Assembly: GCA_964579675.1 (NCBI GenBank)
Contig: CAZOIA010000223.1
Span: 1 to 8,370 of the forward strand
Length of the DNA: 8,370 bases
DNA from: CAZOIA01 sp964579675
Lineage (GTDB): Bacteria > Planctomycetota > Phycisphaerae > UBA1845 > PWPN01
Direction: 5' to 3'
The notes under the pieces were generated by a model that had not been told where the DNA came from, did no database searches, and saw nothing but the letters and a program-made list of their open reading frames with translations. This document shows, piece after piece, positions 6,925 to 8,370 of the stretch. How positions within the stretch are numbered: position 1 is the first letter of the stretch; the number at the start of each line of letters is the position of its first letter. Both the position numbers and the translations under genes were made by a program.

Positions 6925-7311
6925 TCAGCCGACGGCGCCGTTGACGCCGCTGCCGACAAACTCATCGTCGAACCATTTCGTCGAGAAACGCATCGGATTC
7001 CTGTCAACGTAGCCAGAGCTATCTTTGTCGTCGGCGACAATCGTGTTGCCGTAGGGATCGTACTCATAGTGGGCAACGAGACTCTGGTCGCTCGCATTGA
7101 GGATTTGCCCGACGTTGCCGTTCGCGTCGTACGTAAACCGTAACCGTCCGGCGAACCCCATCTTCAATCTGCGGAGTGACTCGGGCACCATACTTCCGTG
7201 AAGGGAGGTAACCTGGCCGCTGACAAAGCGACCGGCTTCGGAGGCGAGAAAGGCCATCGCCGAGGCAGCTTCCCGAGGGCGGCCGCAGCGCTCTGGCGTG
7301 CCTTCTTCCAT
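6925..7311 (-). pseudogene. Chimeric remnant: SDR C-terminus fused in frame to truncated RHS/YD-repeat C-terminal region
   Basis: An open frame of 128 codons that joins pieces of two unrelated families. Residues 1-41 resemble the end of a short-chain dehydrogenase. Residues about 57-117 (7143-6961) are typical of the last YD repeats and start of the core end of RHS proteins: 'YDANGNVGQILNASDQSLV', 'HYEYDPYGNTIVA', 'NPMRFSTKWFDDE'. Intact RHS proteins continue after this point with a GLYYYGYRYY-like motif. Here the homology stops at 'FDDE', followed by an unrelated 11-residue tail and a TGA, and no other frame restores it. The repeat-rich shell expected before it is absent. It lies between the UPF0182 gene and the sigma operon with no clear promoter or Shine-Dalgarno sequence. 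I read it as a decayed recombination product, although a short expressed protein cannot be excluded. Confidence 0.65.
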
Positions 7312-7338
7312 CCGTTTCTTGGCGCGAGCTCCCTGACA
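7189..7338 (-). pseudogene. Remnant of a short-chain dehydrogenase/reductase (SDR) C-terminus
   Basis: The frame reads 'ARAKKRMEEGTPERCGRP' and then 'AMAFLASEAGRFVSGQV'. This matches the classical SDR ending, which has a GRP-x-E segment, an 'AFLAS' helix and an 'F(V/I)(T/S)GQ' motif just before the terminal glycine-rich loop. The nucleotide-binding TGxxxGxG and YxxxK catalytic parts are missing. Some family resemblance continues upstream of the ATG at 7311, so that ATG is not a natural gene start. The fragment begins immediately behind the UPF0182 stop codon and runs into RHS sequence at about 7145-7185. Confidence 0.55.
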
Positions 7339-7349
7339 GATTCGGTTCC

Positions 7350-8370
7350 TCAGGGCTCGGGAGCTTGGGCGTCGGCCTTCTCCTTCAGAGCCTTCAGGAC
7401 TGCCTCGAGCTCTTTCATCTGTTGCCCGAATTCGGCCCAGTCATCGGCGCGATAACTTGCCTTGGCCTCTTGCAGGTGCTGCCAGGCCCGGCGTGCCAGC
7501 TCCGGTGATAGCGTGGTGCTGGTTGGCTCGGCACCCTCCCGCTTGCCCCCGATGTCTGGTGGAGCTGAGGGGGGCCGGCTCGCCTCGGCGACGGCGAGGT
7601 GCGGAGCCGATTCACGGCCGAACAGTTTTTCGAGGCTGCGCTCGAGGTCCTTCTCCATCACGATACGGTCGCCGTAGGCCACAATGACCCGCTTCAGCTC
7701 AGGGATCTCCCCGCGGGCGGCCTGCAGGAACACCGGCTCGACGTAGAGCAGGCTTCGAGCAATGGGAACGACGAGCAAGTTTCCGCGGATGACGACATCG
7801 CCTCCTTGAATCCACAGGGCCAGTTGTTCCCGAATCTGTTCGTTTTGGCTGATTCGTGCTTCGATCTGGTAGGGGCCATCGACTTGCTCTCCTTTGGCAA
7901 AGTTGTACACCAGCAACTTGCCGTACTGGTCGCCGTCGTTCCGCGCGCACATCCAGGCCCGCAACACGTGCTTTCCCTGCGGAGTGAAGGGGAGCATGAG
8001 CACGAACTCCTCCTCTCCAGCCTCGCCCGGTAGACGCATGATGTTGTGATACGGCTCCATCTCCCGCTCGTCCTGCCGGTACGTTTCCTTGGGAAACTCC
8101 CAGAGATCTTCGTTCTGGTAAAAGATATGGGGATCGGTCATGTGATATTTCGCATAAATCTGCGCCTGGATCCTAAACAGGGTCTTCGGTACCCGGATAT
8201 GCCGCCGCAGGTCCGCATCCATCTCATCCAGAGGCTTAAACATGTCGGGGAAAATCTTCTGGTAACTCCGAATGATGGAGTCGTCCGGCTCAGCGACGTA
8301 GAAGTCAATGGTCCCGTCGTAGGCGTCTACGACGGCTTTGACCGAGTTGCGGATGTAGTTGCCGAAGTTG
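7350..8370 (-). CDS. UPF0182 family membrane protein, C-terminal part (5' end outside window)
   Basis: About 339 residues are visible and the frame runs off the right edge. The ATG at 8243 is internal: upstream codons encode 'NYIRNSVKAVVDAYDG' and 'FYVAEPDD', which are standard UPF0182 (COG1615) sequence. Further family landmarks are 'RVPKTLFRIQAQIYAKYHMT', 'DPHIFYQNEDLWEFP', 'LMLPFTPQGK', 'RAWMCARNDGDQYGKLLVY', 'GPYQIEARISQNEQI' and 'GNLLVVPIARSLLYVEPVFLQ'. In this family, several N-terminal membrane helices precede this large, probably extracytoplasmic, domain; those would lie outside the window. A variable, proline/alanine-rich linker is followed by a C-terminal helical tail ('RADDWAEFGQQMKELEAVL'), also typical. 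The gene appears intact at its 3' end. Its molecular function is unknown. There is no sign that it belongs to the sigma operon, because remnant DNA and a non-coding gap separate them. Confidence 0.93.
   Translation of the reverse strand, partial: NFGNYIRNSVKAVVDAYDGTIDFYVAEPDDSIIRSYQKIFPDMFKPLDEMDADLRRHIRVPKTLFRIQAQIYAKYHMTDPHIFYQNEDLWEFPKETYRQDEREMEPYHNIMRLPGEAGEEEFVLMLPFTPQGKHVLRAWMCARNDGDQYGKLLVYNFAKGEQVDGPYQIEARISQNEQIREQLALWIQGGDVVIRGNLLVVPIARSLLYVEPVFLQAARGEIPELKRVIVAYGDRIVMEKDLERSLEKLFGRESAPHLAVAEASRPPSAPPDIGGKREGAEPTSTTLSPELARRAWQHLQEAKASYRADDWAEFGQQMKELEAVLKALKEKADAQAPEP

Noticed and set aside
7350..8243. UPF0182 gene starting at ATG 8243
   Set aside because: Conserved family sequence continues in frame upstream to the window edge, so this methionine is internal.
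1..8370. CRISPR array, tRNA, rRNA, riboswitch or insertion sequence
   Set aside because: No regularly spaced repeats, tRNA-like arms, transposase or terminal inverted repeats were recognised by eye on either strand.

Overview
All supportable genes in this window lie on the minus strand, so it reads right to left (8370 to 1). The DNA is GC-rich and densely coding. No rRNA, tRNA, CRISPR array or insertion sequence was recognised. An ECF sigma/anti-sigma pair, CsgG/TolB-like periplasmic proteins, a UPF0182 membrane protein and an RHS-type remnant fit a Planctomycetota or other PVC-group bacterium, often known only from metagenomes. That assignment is inference from gene style, not from a marker gene.

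Right part (8370-6925). The window opens inside a UPF0182-family gene, of which only the C-terminal 339 or so residues are visible; it stops at 7350. Directly behind it is a stretch of gene debris. A short-chain dehydrogenase (SDR) C-terminus is joined in frame to the C-terminal part of an RHS/YD-repeat protein, which itself breaks off before its usual end. This looks like a decayed recombination scar.

Centre and left (6860-156). After a 92-base non-coding gap containing a TATAAT hexamer comes a compact five-gene operon: ECF sigma factor, membrane-anchored zinc-finger anti-sigma factor, a 344-aa protein with a glutamine-amidotransferase-like fold, a 377-aa secreted CsgG/TolB-like protein, and a 1018-aa secreted protein with two CsgG/TolB-like domains, TPR/helical repeats, a coiled coil and a beta-propeller-like C-terminus. 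The sigma and anti-sigma genes are 14 bases apart. The next three junctions are all 4-base ATGA overlaps, which strongly suggests translational coupling and one functional module. A plausible reading is an envelope-sensing regulon: the anti-sigma factor holds the sigma factor at the membrane, and the co-transcribed periplasmic proteins are its targets or its sensing partners. The function of the three downstream proteins is not known to me. This operon is the best candidate here for an undescribed system.

Left edge (155-1). Downstream of the operon are a GC-rich hairpin without a T-tract and, at the very edge, a possible start of another minus-strand gene with a strong Shine-Dalgarno-like sequence. 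Only 23 codons of it are visible.
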